64,000 bases of DNA from Methylotenera mobilis 13 (GTDB taxonomy: Bacteria > Pseudomonadota > Gammaproteobacteria > Burkholderiales > Methylophilaceae), in contig NZ_KB913035.1 in NCBI RefSeq assembly GCF_000384255.1, positions 1,587,362 to 1,651,361 on the forward strand. The letters run 5' to 3'. This document shows positions 55,711 to 64,000 of the stretch, in pieces; the first letter of the stretch is position 1, and each line of letters opens with the position of its first letter. The notes beneath the pieces are model-generated. The model saw nothing but the letters and a program-made list of their open reading frames with translations. It had not been told where the DNA came from and ran no database searches. The translations under genes and the position numbers were made by a program.

Positions 55711-55907
55711 CTGATAGAACTTAATATTTTCTTTACTTCCATAAGTCCGGCATCAGTTTCAGCCATGGATATTGGTGTTGCCCCTAAAGCAAAGTTTTCT
55801 CTATTTAGCCATTCGTCGGCCATAGTTTTAGAGCCAAACGTTTCAATAGCAAGTGCTAGCATTTCGTCAATTCGAAGTTGTACCTCTGATTTTGTTGTCA
55901 TCTGCAA
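55692..55907 (-). CDS. MbcA/ParS/Xre-type antitoxin C-terminal domain protein
   Basis: This 71-residue product has ALAIETFGSKTMADEWLNREN and GATPISMAETDAGLMEVKKIL, the signature of the MbcA/ParS/Xre toxin-binding antitoxin domain (DUF2384). The N-terminal DNA-binding helix-turn-helix is missing. The usual RES-domain toxin partner is not adjacent. It follows a GGAG site. It may be a free-standing solitary antitoxin or remnant. Confidence 0.65.
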   Translation of the reverse strand: MQMTTKSEVQLRIDEMLALAIETFGSKTMADEWLNRENFALGATPISMAETDAGLMEVKKILSSISYGGVV

Positions 55908-56108
55908 TCTCCTTAGAAATCAATCAACCTATCTGATTTTGTTTTGCTATGTGCATCATATAAATGATGTACTTTGCTTGTTAATAAAAAAGGCTCCCAT
56001 TCCAATAGACATACCAAAGTCGAGCACGTTTTCAGTAGGTATACCCAAAAGTAGATTTTCTAATTTGAAACCGTTGGCTTTGGGCCGTAAGAGGCCGGTA
56101 AGAATAAT

Positions 56109-56306
56109 TTATTTAGTTGTAACGAAGCGACCATTTGGCGCACGAGCAACGATTCTACCTTTATATAAATAGTAGTGAGGAAGACCTATCGCTTTTTGCC
56201 TATCAATTGCTACACGGATTGCTTCTTTAGCAATTTGCTCAAATGCTACAAATATAGGGTTTCGTGGGAAGTCGTTCGAGGCTTTAAATACTCTGGTTCG
56301 TATCAT
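56109..56306 (-). CDS. Small hypothetical protein
   Basis: The start at 56,306 fits a GGAG 5 bp upstream; a longer form from 56,339 is open. The 65-residue product is basic with FEQIAKEAIRVAIDRQKAIGLPHYYLYKGRIV and ends PNGRF. The ending resembles small proteins of toxin-antitoxin or defence loci, but I recognise no family. Same strand as the antitoxin-like gene about 200 bp downstream. Confidence 0.5.
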   Translation of the reverse strand: MIRTRVFKASNDFPRNPIFVAFEQIAKEAIRVAIDRQKAIGLPHYYLYKGRIVARAPNGRFVTTK

Positions 56307-56552
56307 CATTACTCCAACTGGTTTTAAAACCATGGCCACTAGCTTCCTTTTGTAGGATGAATTATTTTAATTGTAAACGAAAAATACATTAAAGAAACTT
56401 AGCACTGCATAAATGACTTCTTGGCCGACATAAGCTTAATGGGTAGTTACAATTCCAATGATGATTTCGGTTGTTGTATATGATTGCACGGCACTCATGC
56501 GATTGCATTAGAATGCAATCATTATCCTTTATTGCGCCTTCTAACTTTGGTC

Positions 56553-57080
56553 ATGACAATTCATGTATTTTTGGACACTGAGTTTACTGCTCTAGCTGAA
56601 TCAGCCTCTTTAATATCCATAGGTTTAATCACCGCAGAAGGAGATAGGTCTTTCTATGCGGAACTATCTGATACCTATACTCATAAAGAATGCTCAGACT
56701 TCGTACTACAAGAAGTATTACCTCTTTTAGATGCTAAACGAATTACTGACCCGATTAATTACAAGCATGTTTATGCGCGCATGACCCTGGCAGAAACAAG
56801 CCTGCATCTTAATTATTGGTTTGCAGCACTGATTGATCCAGTACAAGTATGGAGTGATGCACCAAACTACGATTGGCGCTATATCCAGCAAATATTTAGC
56901 GCCACAGGACTGCCTTATAATCTGTTGGCAACACCTAATGCAATATTAGGTGAAGATACTTCAGCCAATGCTAGCTATCAAAACACAGTAGAGCGTGAGT
57001 ACAGTCAAAAAGCATTAAGGCGACACCATGCCTTGGATGATGCAAAGGCAATGAGGTTGGGCTGGTTAGCAGTATACTAA
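56553..57080 (+). CDS. DEDDh-type 3'-5' exonuclease
   Basis: The ATG at 56,553 (preferred to a TTG at 56,484) gives 175 residues opening on the ExoI motif FLDTEFT. A middle Asp motif (SDAPNYDW) and HHALDDAKAMR near the end complete the DEDDh pattern, with His and Asp four residues apart. Length suits a minimal RNase T/oligoribonuclease-like exonuclease. It converges on the CD-NTase gene with a 4-bp overlap. It might belong to the neighbouring defence system. Confidence 0.78.
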   Translation: MTIHVFLDTEFTALAESASLISIGLITAEGDRSFYAELSDTYTHKECSDFVLQEVLPLLDAKRITDPINYKHVYARMTLAETSLHLNYWFAALIDPVQVWSDAPNYDWRYIQQIFSATGLPYNLLATPNAILGEDTSANASYQNTVEREYSQKALRRHHALDDAKAMRLGWLAVY

Positions 57081-58393
57081 CTAACTTGAATGTTTTCACT
57101 AATTGGTACGTCAATCAAATCGCGAGCTACACAAACACCTTCCTTAATAACATAGGCTTCTACAAAATGTTCGCCGTGAAAAGTAGTCTTTTCGATGCGC
57201 TGACTTTTTCCTTCATCTAAAAAGATATCACCTCTAATCATTCTGCGCCGCTCTGCTTCAGCACCAACATTTCTAACCTTCCATAAGAGAGTGTAGGGTG
57301 TTGGGACGTCACAAGATTCGACAAAAAATCTAAGCCCTTGTCCCACCGGCAACCACTGCTTTAATAAAGCGCGGAGGAGACCAGTGTGCTGACCATTCGT
57401 TGAAACCTCACTGTTAATTTCAAGATCAAACTGAATATCAACTGGGTATTGATCTTCAATAAATTGCTCAGTCGTACTTCTGTAATTAACTGATTCGTAA
57501 ACAGCAGCAGCTTTTTCAAGTTTTAGGACTTCACCTGGGAATGAACGTCCGAATACATCCCGCCAAATCTTGATTTTTTTCTTTTCAGTATCAGCATCTA
57601 GCGCTTCTTGGCATTTTACAGCCGCCTTTTTTGCTTTAGATTGAAACTTGCCTTTATTATTGACACGTTGCCCACTGCCGGGTGCTAGCCAAAAGTCTTG
57701 ATGTTCGAGGTTGCCGATATAGCTAAATAGTGAGACAAGCAGTCGATCATAGCTGCTATACGACGCTGTATCGTATTCATTCGTCTGCCCAAAAAAGTTA
57801 TAAACCAAAGTATCAATAAGCATACCGCTGATATTTACACCGTTAGAATTTTTCCAAGCTCGAATCATCTTGCATACATGCTTGAGGTTGCGATTTGTTT
57901 CTTTGTTTCTTTGGTTGACAGCATTAATCTCTTGAATTGGCTTACAAACTTTCCAAGTGCCTCCATCATGAGTGTCGCCAAAACGATACCCATCCGCGTC
58001 TTTATCCCAAAAAGCTGGCAGGACTTCAACCCTGAATTTTCCGAACTCGATGCAGACAACCTGGCCATCCCCTTTGATAGTGGTATTAGGATACCGGGTT
58101 AAAAGCGAGTTACGTACAGCTTGTAATAGCTGCGATGGGCCATTATTTGTATAAGCTTTGTATTTCTCATAAGTAGACCAAGGTAACTCAAACACCATAT
58201 CCAGATCACTAATGCCATGTACAGCGGTATTTCTTCCGTAAGAACCTACTTGCCGGCAGTGCGCTATATCTGACTCGATATTCCAGAAATCCAGATTAAG
58301 CCGTTTAGTAATTTCAGTATATGAGGTTGAGATATCAGCTGCATTCTGTACGGCAATATTATCTCGAAACAATTTAAATAGTGGCGCGCTCAT
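57077..58393 (-). CDS. CD-NTase (SMODS) nucleotidyltransferase, CBASS-type
   Basis: This 438-residue protein has the cGAS/OAS-like catalytic motif GSYGRNTAVHGISDLDMVFEL: GS at 50-51, then D63-L-D65. The third acidic residue is in FRVEVLPAF near 121. After the helical middle domain the C-terminus carries an AGS-C-type sensor domain, with FHGEHFVEAYV and GVCVARDLIDVPI. Such enzymes make cyclic oligonucleotides on phage infection. The gene is followed 9 bp upstream in sequence by a SLATT membrane protein on the same strand, which would be the effector. Confidence 0.88.
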   Translation of the reverse strand: MSAPLFKLFRDNIAVQNAADISTSYTEITKRLNLDFWNIESDIAHCRQVGSYGRNTAVHGISDLDMVFELPWSTYEKYKAYTNNGPSQLLQAVRNSLLTRYPNTTIKGDGQVVCIEFGKFRVEVLPAFWDKDADGYRFGDTHDGGTWKVCKPIQEINAVNQRNKETNRNLKHVCKMIRAWKNSNGVNISGMLIDTLVYNFFGQTNEYDTASYSSYDRLLVSLFSYIGNLEHQDFWLAPGSGQRVNNKGKFQSKAKKAAVKCQEALDADTEKKKIKIWRDVFGRSFPGEVLKLEKAAAVYESVNYRSTTEQFIEDQYPVDIQFDLEINSEVSTNGQHTGLLRALLKQWLPVGQGLRFFVESCDVPTPYTLLWKVRNVGAEAERRRMIRGDIFLDEGKSQRIEKTTFHGEHFVEAYVIKEGVCVARDLIDVPISENIQVS

Positions 58394-58402
58394 ACCTAAC
58401 CT

Positions 58403-59005
58403 TTAGCAGATGTGAATTAAATTAATCAATAGCAAGGTAGCTTTAAAAATTAGTCCAACGACTATTAATAAAACAATGATGGTGAAGCTCAGTGGCCACT
58501 TATCTCTTAAAAGGCTGAACTTCAGTTGTTCGTCCATCCACTCGGTTTGGGACTGCCAGAAAAATTTGTAATGCGCGTACCAATCACTTAAAAATATCTG
58601 CTTATTAATACGTAGACTAAAAACCTCTTTTTGAATACGTTTTAAGTCTTCCGCGTGTTGAGTGAGATCATCACCTGTATTCGTTGATTTAACGGTTTGG
58701 TACAGAATTCTTAACTCATGAAACTTGTCAGTAAGGGCACTGCCTGCTACTTGGTATTTATCCTTAACATCCGTATAAAAATTGATGAAGAGGGATGCAA
58801 TCCCAATCACGATAAATGCTGCCGAAATCGTGTTTTGTGCCAAATCAGGTATTAGCAAGGCATATACACCAACAACCAGTGAAATAAAACCAATCCATCC
58901 AGGGATCTTTTCGACCATATCATAAGTGGCTAAGTGTTTTTTAGCCCCGTAGCCAATGTTATATCCGCTTTCAGCAATCAGTTTTAATAGGTTGTCTTTA
59001 GTCAT
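58403..59005 (-). CDS. SLATT-type membrane effector of the CD-NTase
   Basis: This 200-residue protein has two adjacent N-terminal helices (about 35-55 and 58-80) followed by a coiled segment and a third helix near 170-195. The pattern matches SLATT (SMODS-associated 2TM) proteins, proposed to form membrane pores when activated by the cyclic nucleotide. It is upstream in the operon of the CD-NTase on the minus strand, 9 bp apart. Together they form a minimal two-gene abortive-infection-type system. Confidence 0.8.
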   Translation of the reverse strand: MTKDNLLKLIAESGYNIGYGAKKHLATYDMVEKIPGWIGFISLVVGVYALLIPDLAQNTISAAFIVIGIASLFINFYTDVKDKYQVAGSALTDKFHELRILYQTVKSTNTGDDLTQHAEDLKRIQKEVFSLRINKQIFLSDWYAHYKFFWQSQTEWMDEQLKFSLLRDKWPLSFTIIVLLIVVGLIFKATLLLINLIHIC

Positions 59006-59140
59006 CGTTTTACTTTCTCTAGATTTAATTTGTACAAAATTACAAACAGGGCTTCACAAAGCATATCAAACATGAGAAAATAAATCTAGTCCAATTTATA
59101 CAAATATAAATATGATTATTATCAATAACTTAAATATTAA

Positions 59141-60277
59141 GTGGGCGAAATGAAAGAAATTAAAGATGATTTAGTCCAGTTAATCAGACTGGCATTGGCA
59201 GAGCAAACAGACGATGTGAGATTGTTTGTGGCTAGACTTGTTCGAAAATATCGCGATGGCGATCCTGAGCTTGTAGAGCAGATTAATCTCTACCTGAAGT
59301 CTAAACCGACCAGGAAAAGCACGGCGTTACGGAAGACCACGATTGCGTCTAAAGAAACAGTATTGCCTAGAGATGATGAATCTCGCTTATCTTTACTTAA
59401 GGTATTTAAAGACAAGCCTGACGATGTACATCCGTTACTCTCTACAGAGTTAGAAGACACTTTAGGGCAGTTGATTCAAGAGCGAAAACAAGTTGCGAAA
59501 TTAGCATCACTGGGGCTTGATCCTACTAGGTCTGCCATTTTCGTAGGTAAGCCTGGGGTTGGGAAGACACTAACTTCAAGATGGCTTGCTGCACAGTTGA
59601 ATCTACCACTTTATGTACTTGACCTTACTGCAGTAATGAGCAGTCTACTGGGCCGCAGCGGAAGCAATATAAGAGCTGCATTAGACTTTGCTAAAAGTAG
59701 TCCTTGTATTTTGCTATTAGATGAAATTGATTCGATTGCCAAGCGCAGAAGTGATGACTCTGACATAGGCGAGCTTAAAAGACTCGTAACAGTGATACTG
59801 CAAGAGCTAGATGAATGGCCAGCTGAAGGGCTACTGTTAGCCGCAACTAATCACCCAGAATTAATTGATCCAGCATTGTGGCGACGATTTGATCTTAAGG
59901 TTGAGTTTGAGCTGCCTGATAGAAAGTCAATCAAGGAAGCTATCCAGCATTTTTCTGGGCAGGATTATGCTTTGCTTAGCCGCTGGGCAGACGTCCTTGC
60001 ATTTGCATTTGAAGGTGAATCTTTCAGTGATATTGAACGGGCGATACAAAGGTTTAGGCGTGCATTGGCTCTTGGAACAGACTCAGATGCCGATATGGTG
60101 GAGGATTTCATAAAAACGCGAGCTATAAACTTAGATAGGCAGAAAAAAATCGAGTTTTCAGTATTATTGGCAAAACAAACACGATTCTCTCAGCATGCTA
60201 TCTCAGATATCACCGGCGTAAGCAGAGACACGATTCGTAAACATTTGAAAGATGATAAACCTACAGAAGGGGACTAA
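59141..60277 (+). CDS. ietA: AAA ATPase of an IetAS-like system
   Basis: This 378-residue protein has a basic linker after residue 50, then an AAA module: Walker A GKPGVGKT (about 137-144), Walker B CILLLDEIDS (about 189-198), sensor LLLAATNHPE and arginine finger region LWRRFD. A C-terminal helix-turn-helix-like end (AISDITGVSRDTIRKHLKD) is visible. It precedes an S8 protease gene by 4 bp. The ATPase-protease pair matches the published IetAS antiphage and plasmid-incompatibility pair in gene order and domains. Confidence 0.82.
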   Translation: MGEMKEIKDDLVQLIRLALAEQTDDVRLFVARLVRKYRDGDPELVEQINLYLKSKPTRKSTALRKTTIASKETVLPRDDESRLSLLKVFKDKPDDVHPLLSTELEDTLGQLIQERKQVAKLASLGLDPTRSAIFVGKPGVGKTLTSRWLAAQLNLPLYVLDLTAVMSSLLGRSGSNIRAALDFAKSSPCILLLDEIDSIAKRRSDDSDIGELKRLVTVILQELDEWPAEGLLLAATNHPELIDPALWRRFDLKVEFELPDRKSIKEAIQHFSGQDYALLSRWADVLAFAFEGESFSDIERAIQRFRRALALGTDSDADMVEDFIKTRAINLDRQKKIEFSVLLAKQTRFSQHAISDITGVSRDTIRKHLKDDKPTEGD

Positions 60278-60281
60278 GCGT

Positions 60282-62498
60282 ATGAGTCAAACAAACTTTT
60301 TGATTGGGCGTGGTGAACTATTAACCCATGATATTAAAGCGCCAAAACGAATGCCCGGGAAGGCTCAGGCATATACTTTCGATCAGGCTGTTGAGAGACT
60401 AGCCCCTCAACTAAAGTCTACAGCCACAGAATTGGATAAATTATCGTCAGATGCTTGTCCTGACGATTTCGGTGTTGCGCTTCTTACGCTTAATCCAAGT
60501 TTTATAGCGAAGTCCTATTTTCCAACTGCGTTATTGCGTTCAGCTGGAGTTGAATCAATAGGAAGTCGCACCGTTTCAGTAACACCTGAAAATTGGACAA
60601 AAAAATCTGCACCCAAAGAATGCACTACGACAGAGATTTTTATTGCCGCTAAACGTGATGTTTTTAGACACTTGAGTGATTGGGTACAAAACATCAATCC
60701 AATTTCTCATGAAGCAGAAGATCTAACCCATATTGAAAAATTCTCAAGTTTTGTGCCTGGGGGTCGATTTGCTACCAAAATCGACGGGGATGAGAAATTC
60801 TTTGAAGTTGGCCTCCATTTTTTACCAGAAGAAGGGCGAGTGCCACAGCAACAGGCATTTCTAACTTATGCTAAACGTAATGGATTAAAAGTGCATGTGG
60901 ATTTGGGCTTTAGGGTAGGAAGCTTATGGTTTATACCAGTAGAGGGGGATGCGAAACATCTTAAAAAGCTGTCTGAATTTGTGTTTGTACGGGTTATACG
61001 TGCCATGCCTAAACTAAGAGGTATGCGACCTGTTCAACGGTCAGGCGGTCCTGCTTTGGGATGTCAACTGCCTACTTCACAACCATTATCTGCAGGACCT
61101 AAAGTCGCAATACTTGACGGAGGTTTACCTGATAAACATGTCATCTCAACTTGGTTACGTTCATATAGACAGATGGATCCAGTTGCCGGTGATGATCCTG
61201 AAGGCCCAGATCATGGCTTGGCTGTGACTTCAGCGTTTTTATTTGGCCCAATCATACATAATCAGCAAGCTGCACAACCATATTCTTTTGTAGACCACCT
61301 TAGAGTTTTGGATCGTAAAACTGAAGATGAAGATCCTTTAGAACTATACAGAACATTGGGCTTTGTAGAAGAAGCATTGCTGTCTCGTCAGTATGAGTTT
61401 ATCAACCTTAGCCTTGGCCCTGATTTACCAATAGAAGACACGGAAATCCATGCTTGGACGTCTGTAATCGATGACATACTCAGTGACGGTGATACTTTTA
61501 TGACTGTTTCGGTAGGGAACAATGGTGAAATGGATCACGCATCTGGGAATGCTAGAGTTCAAGTACCCTCTGACTGTGTTAATGCTATTGCTGTTGGCGC
61601 TGCTGATAATACTGATGGCACATGGGCGCGCGCCTCTTATAGCGCAGTAGGTCCAGGTCGTAGCCCTGGCGTTGTAAAACCCGATTTAATGGCTTTTGGT
61701 GGCGATCCAAATAAATACTTTCATGTACTTACGCCAAGTAGTAAACCAGAAATTACACCAACTCTAGGCACCAGCTTTGCCGCACCATATTTGCTTAGGA
61801 ATGCTGTAGGTGTTAGAGCTATTCTAGGGAGAGAACTTTCCCCATTAGCAATTAAAGCATTACTAGTACATAGCGCAGACCCGTTACATCACAATAAAAA
61901 TGAAGTGGGTTGGGGGAAAATACAAGAAGATTTAATCGACATTATTACTTGTCCATCTGGGGTTGCTAGGGTCGTATACCAAGGTGAACTTAAGCCTGGT
62001 AAATATCTACGCGCAACTTTGCCACTTCCAGAAGGGGGTTTAACTGGCAATATTACGTTAAAGGCAACTTTTTGTTATGCCTCCCCAACGGATCCACAAG
62101 ATTCTGCTGCATATACACGTGCTGGGCTAGAGGTAACCTTTCGACCGGATGAAAATAACGTCAAAACTGGCAAGGCAAACGCTGAAACTAAAGGTTTCTT
62201 CGATATGAAAAAATACTCTACAGAAGCCGAGCGCAGATCGGATATGGGTAAATGGGAAACAGTGCTGCATGGTGAAAAGAATATGCGTGGAACTACCTTA
62301 AATGGCCCCGTATTCGATATTCATTACAATGCTAGGGCTGGAGGTGCAGCCAATACGCGTGCCGAGAAGATTCGATATGCGCTCATTATCTCAGTCGAAG
62401 CACCAAAACATGAGAATTTATATAATGATATCTTACGTGCCTATCAAAATATTTTGGTACCTCTGCAGCCGCAAGTATCAATTCCGATTAGAATATAG
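60282..62498 (+). CDS. ietS: S8-family (subtilisin-like) protease of an IetAS-like system
   Basis: The ATG at 60,282 has GAAGGGG upstream and is preferred to 60,252. The 738-residue product has an N-terminal domain of about 270 residues, then a subtilase domain: Asp in KVAILDGGLPD, His in GPDHGLAVTSA, oxyanion region SVGNNGEMDHA, and Ser in GTSFAAPYL. No signal peptide is present, so it acts in the cytoplasm. The C-terminal region (about 570-738) looks like a beta-rich domain. Coupled with the ATPase gene. Confidence 0.85.
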   Translation: MSQTNFLIGRGELLTHDIKAPKRMPGKAQAYTFDQAVERLAPQLKSTATELDKLSSDACPDDFGVALLTLNPSFIAKSYFPTALLRSAGVESIGSRTVSVTPENWTKKSAPKECTTTEIFIAAKRDVFRHLSDWVQNINPISHEAEDLTHIEKFSSFVPGGRFATKIDGDEKFFEVGLHFLPEEGRVPQQQAFLTYAKRNGLKVHVDLGFRVGSLWFIPVEGDAKHLKKLSEFVFVRVIRAMPKLRGMRPVQRSGGPALGCQLPTSQPLSAGPKVAILDGGLPDKHVISTWLRSYRQMDPVAGDDPEGPDHGLAVTSAFLFGPIIHNQQAAQPYSFVDHLRVLDRKTEDEDPLELYRTLGFVEEALLSRQYEFINLSLGPDLPIEDTEIHAWTSVIDDILSDGDTFMTVSVGNNGEMDHASGNARVQVPSDCVNAIAVGAADNTDGTWARASYSAVGPGRSPGVVKPDLMAFGGDPNKYFHVLTPSSKPEITPTLGTSFAAPYLLRNAVGVRAILGRELSPLAIKALLVHSADPLHHNKNEVGWGKIQEDLIDIITCPSGVARVVYQGELKPGKYLRATLPLPEGGLTGNITLKATFCYASPTDPQDSAAYTRAGLEVTFRPDENNVKTGKANAETKGFFDMKKYSTEAERRSDMGKWETVLHGEKNMRGTTLNGPVFDIHYNARAGGAANTRAEKIRYALIISVEAPKHENLYNDILRAYQNILVPLQPQVSIPIRI

Positions 62499-62600
62499 AG
62501 GATTATCTAGTGGCAGTTGTGGTATTAAGACGTATTTGCGAAGTCGATAGATAACGTAGAAACATCCTACGAAACATTCGAGAAATAAAAAATAAAGCGC
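62499..62600. other. Probable right-end region of the element
   Basis: AT-rich non-coding DNA between the protease gene and the truncated GH15 gene. It holds two GAAACAT units (62,559 and 62,572 regions). Composition changes abruptly to GC-rich at about 62,598. No clear terminal ACA or copy of a left-end repeat was found by eye, so the exact end is undefined. Confidence 0.4.
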
Positions 62601-62774
62601 CAGATCGCGTTGATTCGGACAGTCGATCTTCGGATGATAAACCTCGGTCAACACCCCGTAGGCGACGGTGAACCAGACGCGGGAGCGTTCGCTCAAGGCG
62701 GTGCCGACCACTTGCTTGCGGGCACTGGCCCAAGCGCTGTGGAGGCCGGGCTGGCCGAACGGAAGTTCACTCAT
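62601..62774 (-). pseudogene. 5' fragment of a GH15 glucoamylase gene, cut at the element boundary
   Basis: Reading from ATG at 62,774 (GGAG upstream), the frame encodes MSELPFGQPGLHSAW, then VVGTALSERSRVWFT and YGVLTEVYHPKIDCPNQRDL. This is the start of a GH15 glucan glucosidase (W-x-S-K-x-x-VGTA-SRVWFT-GVLxExYxP). Similarity ends exactly at RDL (about 62,601). After that the frame reads into AT-rich DNA with no homology. The gene was probably interrupted by insertion of the Tn7-like element. Confidence 0.72.
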
Positions 62775-62839
62775 CGGGCAGGTCTCCATGGCCAATCATC
62801 GAGTTTGGTGGCAAATACCAGCTTGTTTGTCGATCCGTC

Positions 62840-64000
<1,161 letters not shown>

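Noticed and set aside
62478..62600. Continuation of the GH15 frame into AT-rich DNA (LYFLFLECFVG...)
   Set aside because: No GH15 similarity past the RDL codons, and the composition changes at the same point, so this tail is read-through into the element's end.

Overview
What it is. Most of this window (about 1 to 62,600) reads as one Tn7-like transposon whose cargo is almost wholly devoted to copper/silver handling, with a phage-defence block at the far end. The transposition genes (TnsA-like, TnsB, TnsC, TniQ/TnsD) sit together at 194-5558. The last 1.4 kb (62,601-64,000) is visibly GC-richer, holds the 5' stub of a GH15 glucoamylase cut off at about 62,601, and the 3' two thirds of a Tn21/Tn501-type merA. 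I read that as the flanking replicon. The families present (CusCBA, PcoA/B-type CopA/CopB, CueR, FNR-type box, Tn501-like MerA ending) point to a proteobacterium, most likely beta or gamma. The window is mostly accessory DNA, so the host species cannot be named from it.

Layout. (1) 194-5558 tns genes. (2) 5730-7801 CusS/CusR two-component pair on the minus strand, facing a long plus-strand array that starts from two copies of a CusR-type operator-promoter (7864 and 8761). (3) 8128-28,825, a co-oriented series: FlgB-like protein, two Met-rich periplasmic proteins, CusF, CusC, CusB, CusA, small lipoprotein, hemerythrin, DUF2231 protein, beta-CASP hydrolase, DUF411 protein, HD-GYP protein, P2-type ATPase, YHS-SLOG fusion, DUF5676 protein, Cu ATPase with two YHS domains, two ICMT-like methyltransferases and a DUF2933 protein. 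(4) 29,817-32,770 a CueR module: divergent copZ and copA plus cueR, with three 19-bp-spacer MerR-type promoters nearby. (5) 32,926-45,041 more periplasmic copper proteins, a second CusF, DUF305 proteins, an outer-membrane factor lipoprotein with a multicopper oxidase, an HMA chaperone and a third Cu ATPase, interrupted by a lone restriction-endonuclease-like gene. (6) 45,552-50,106 an FNR-box-preceded cluster: Met-rich small protein, a membrane FAD/[2Fe-2S] reductase, a bis-heme-b-like membrane protein and a seven-heme cytochrome c. (7) 50,273-55,301 glucoamylase-like protein, BON lipoprotein, CopA multicopper oxidase and CopB. (8) 55,404-62,498 a frameshifted DUF1622 gene, small antitoxin-like genes, a DEDDh exonuclease, a CD-NTase (SMODS) with SLATT partner, and an AAA ATPase plus S8 protease pair resembling IetAS.

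How it works together. Periplasmic copper would be sensed by CusS/CusR and exported by CusCBA fed by CusF. Cytoplasmic Cu(I) would be sensed by CueR and removed by three P1B-1 ATPases with different N-terminal metal domains, served by small HMA chaperones. Multicopper oxidases, CopB and many Met/His-rich periplasmic proteins would oxidise or sequester what is exported. The least explained parts are the reductase/cytochrome b/heptaheme module, the FlgB-like protein under a copper-type promoter, a family of five small secreted proteins, and the co-carried defence genes. All functional statements come from reading motifs by eye; no database search was possible.
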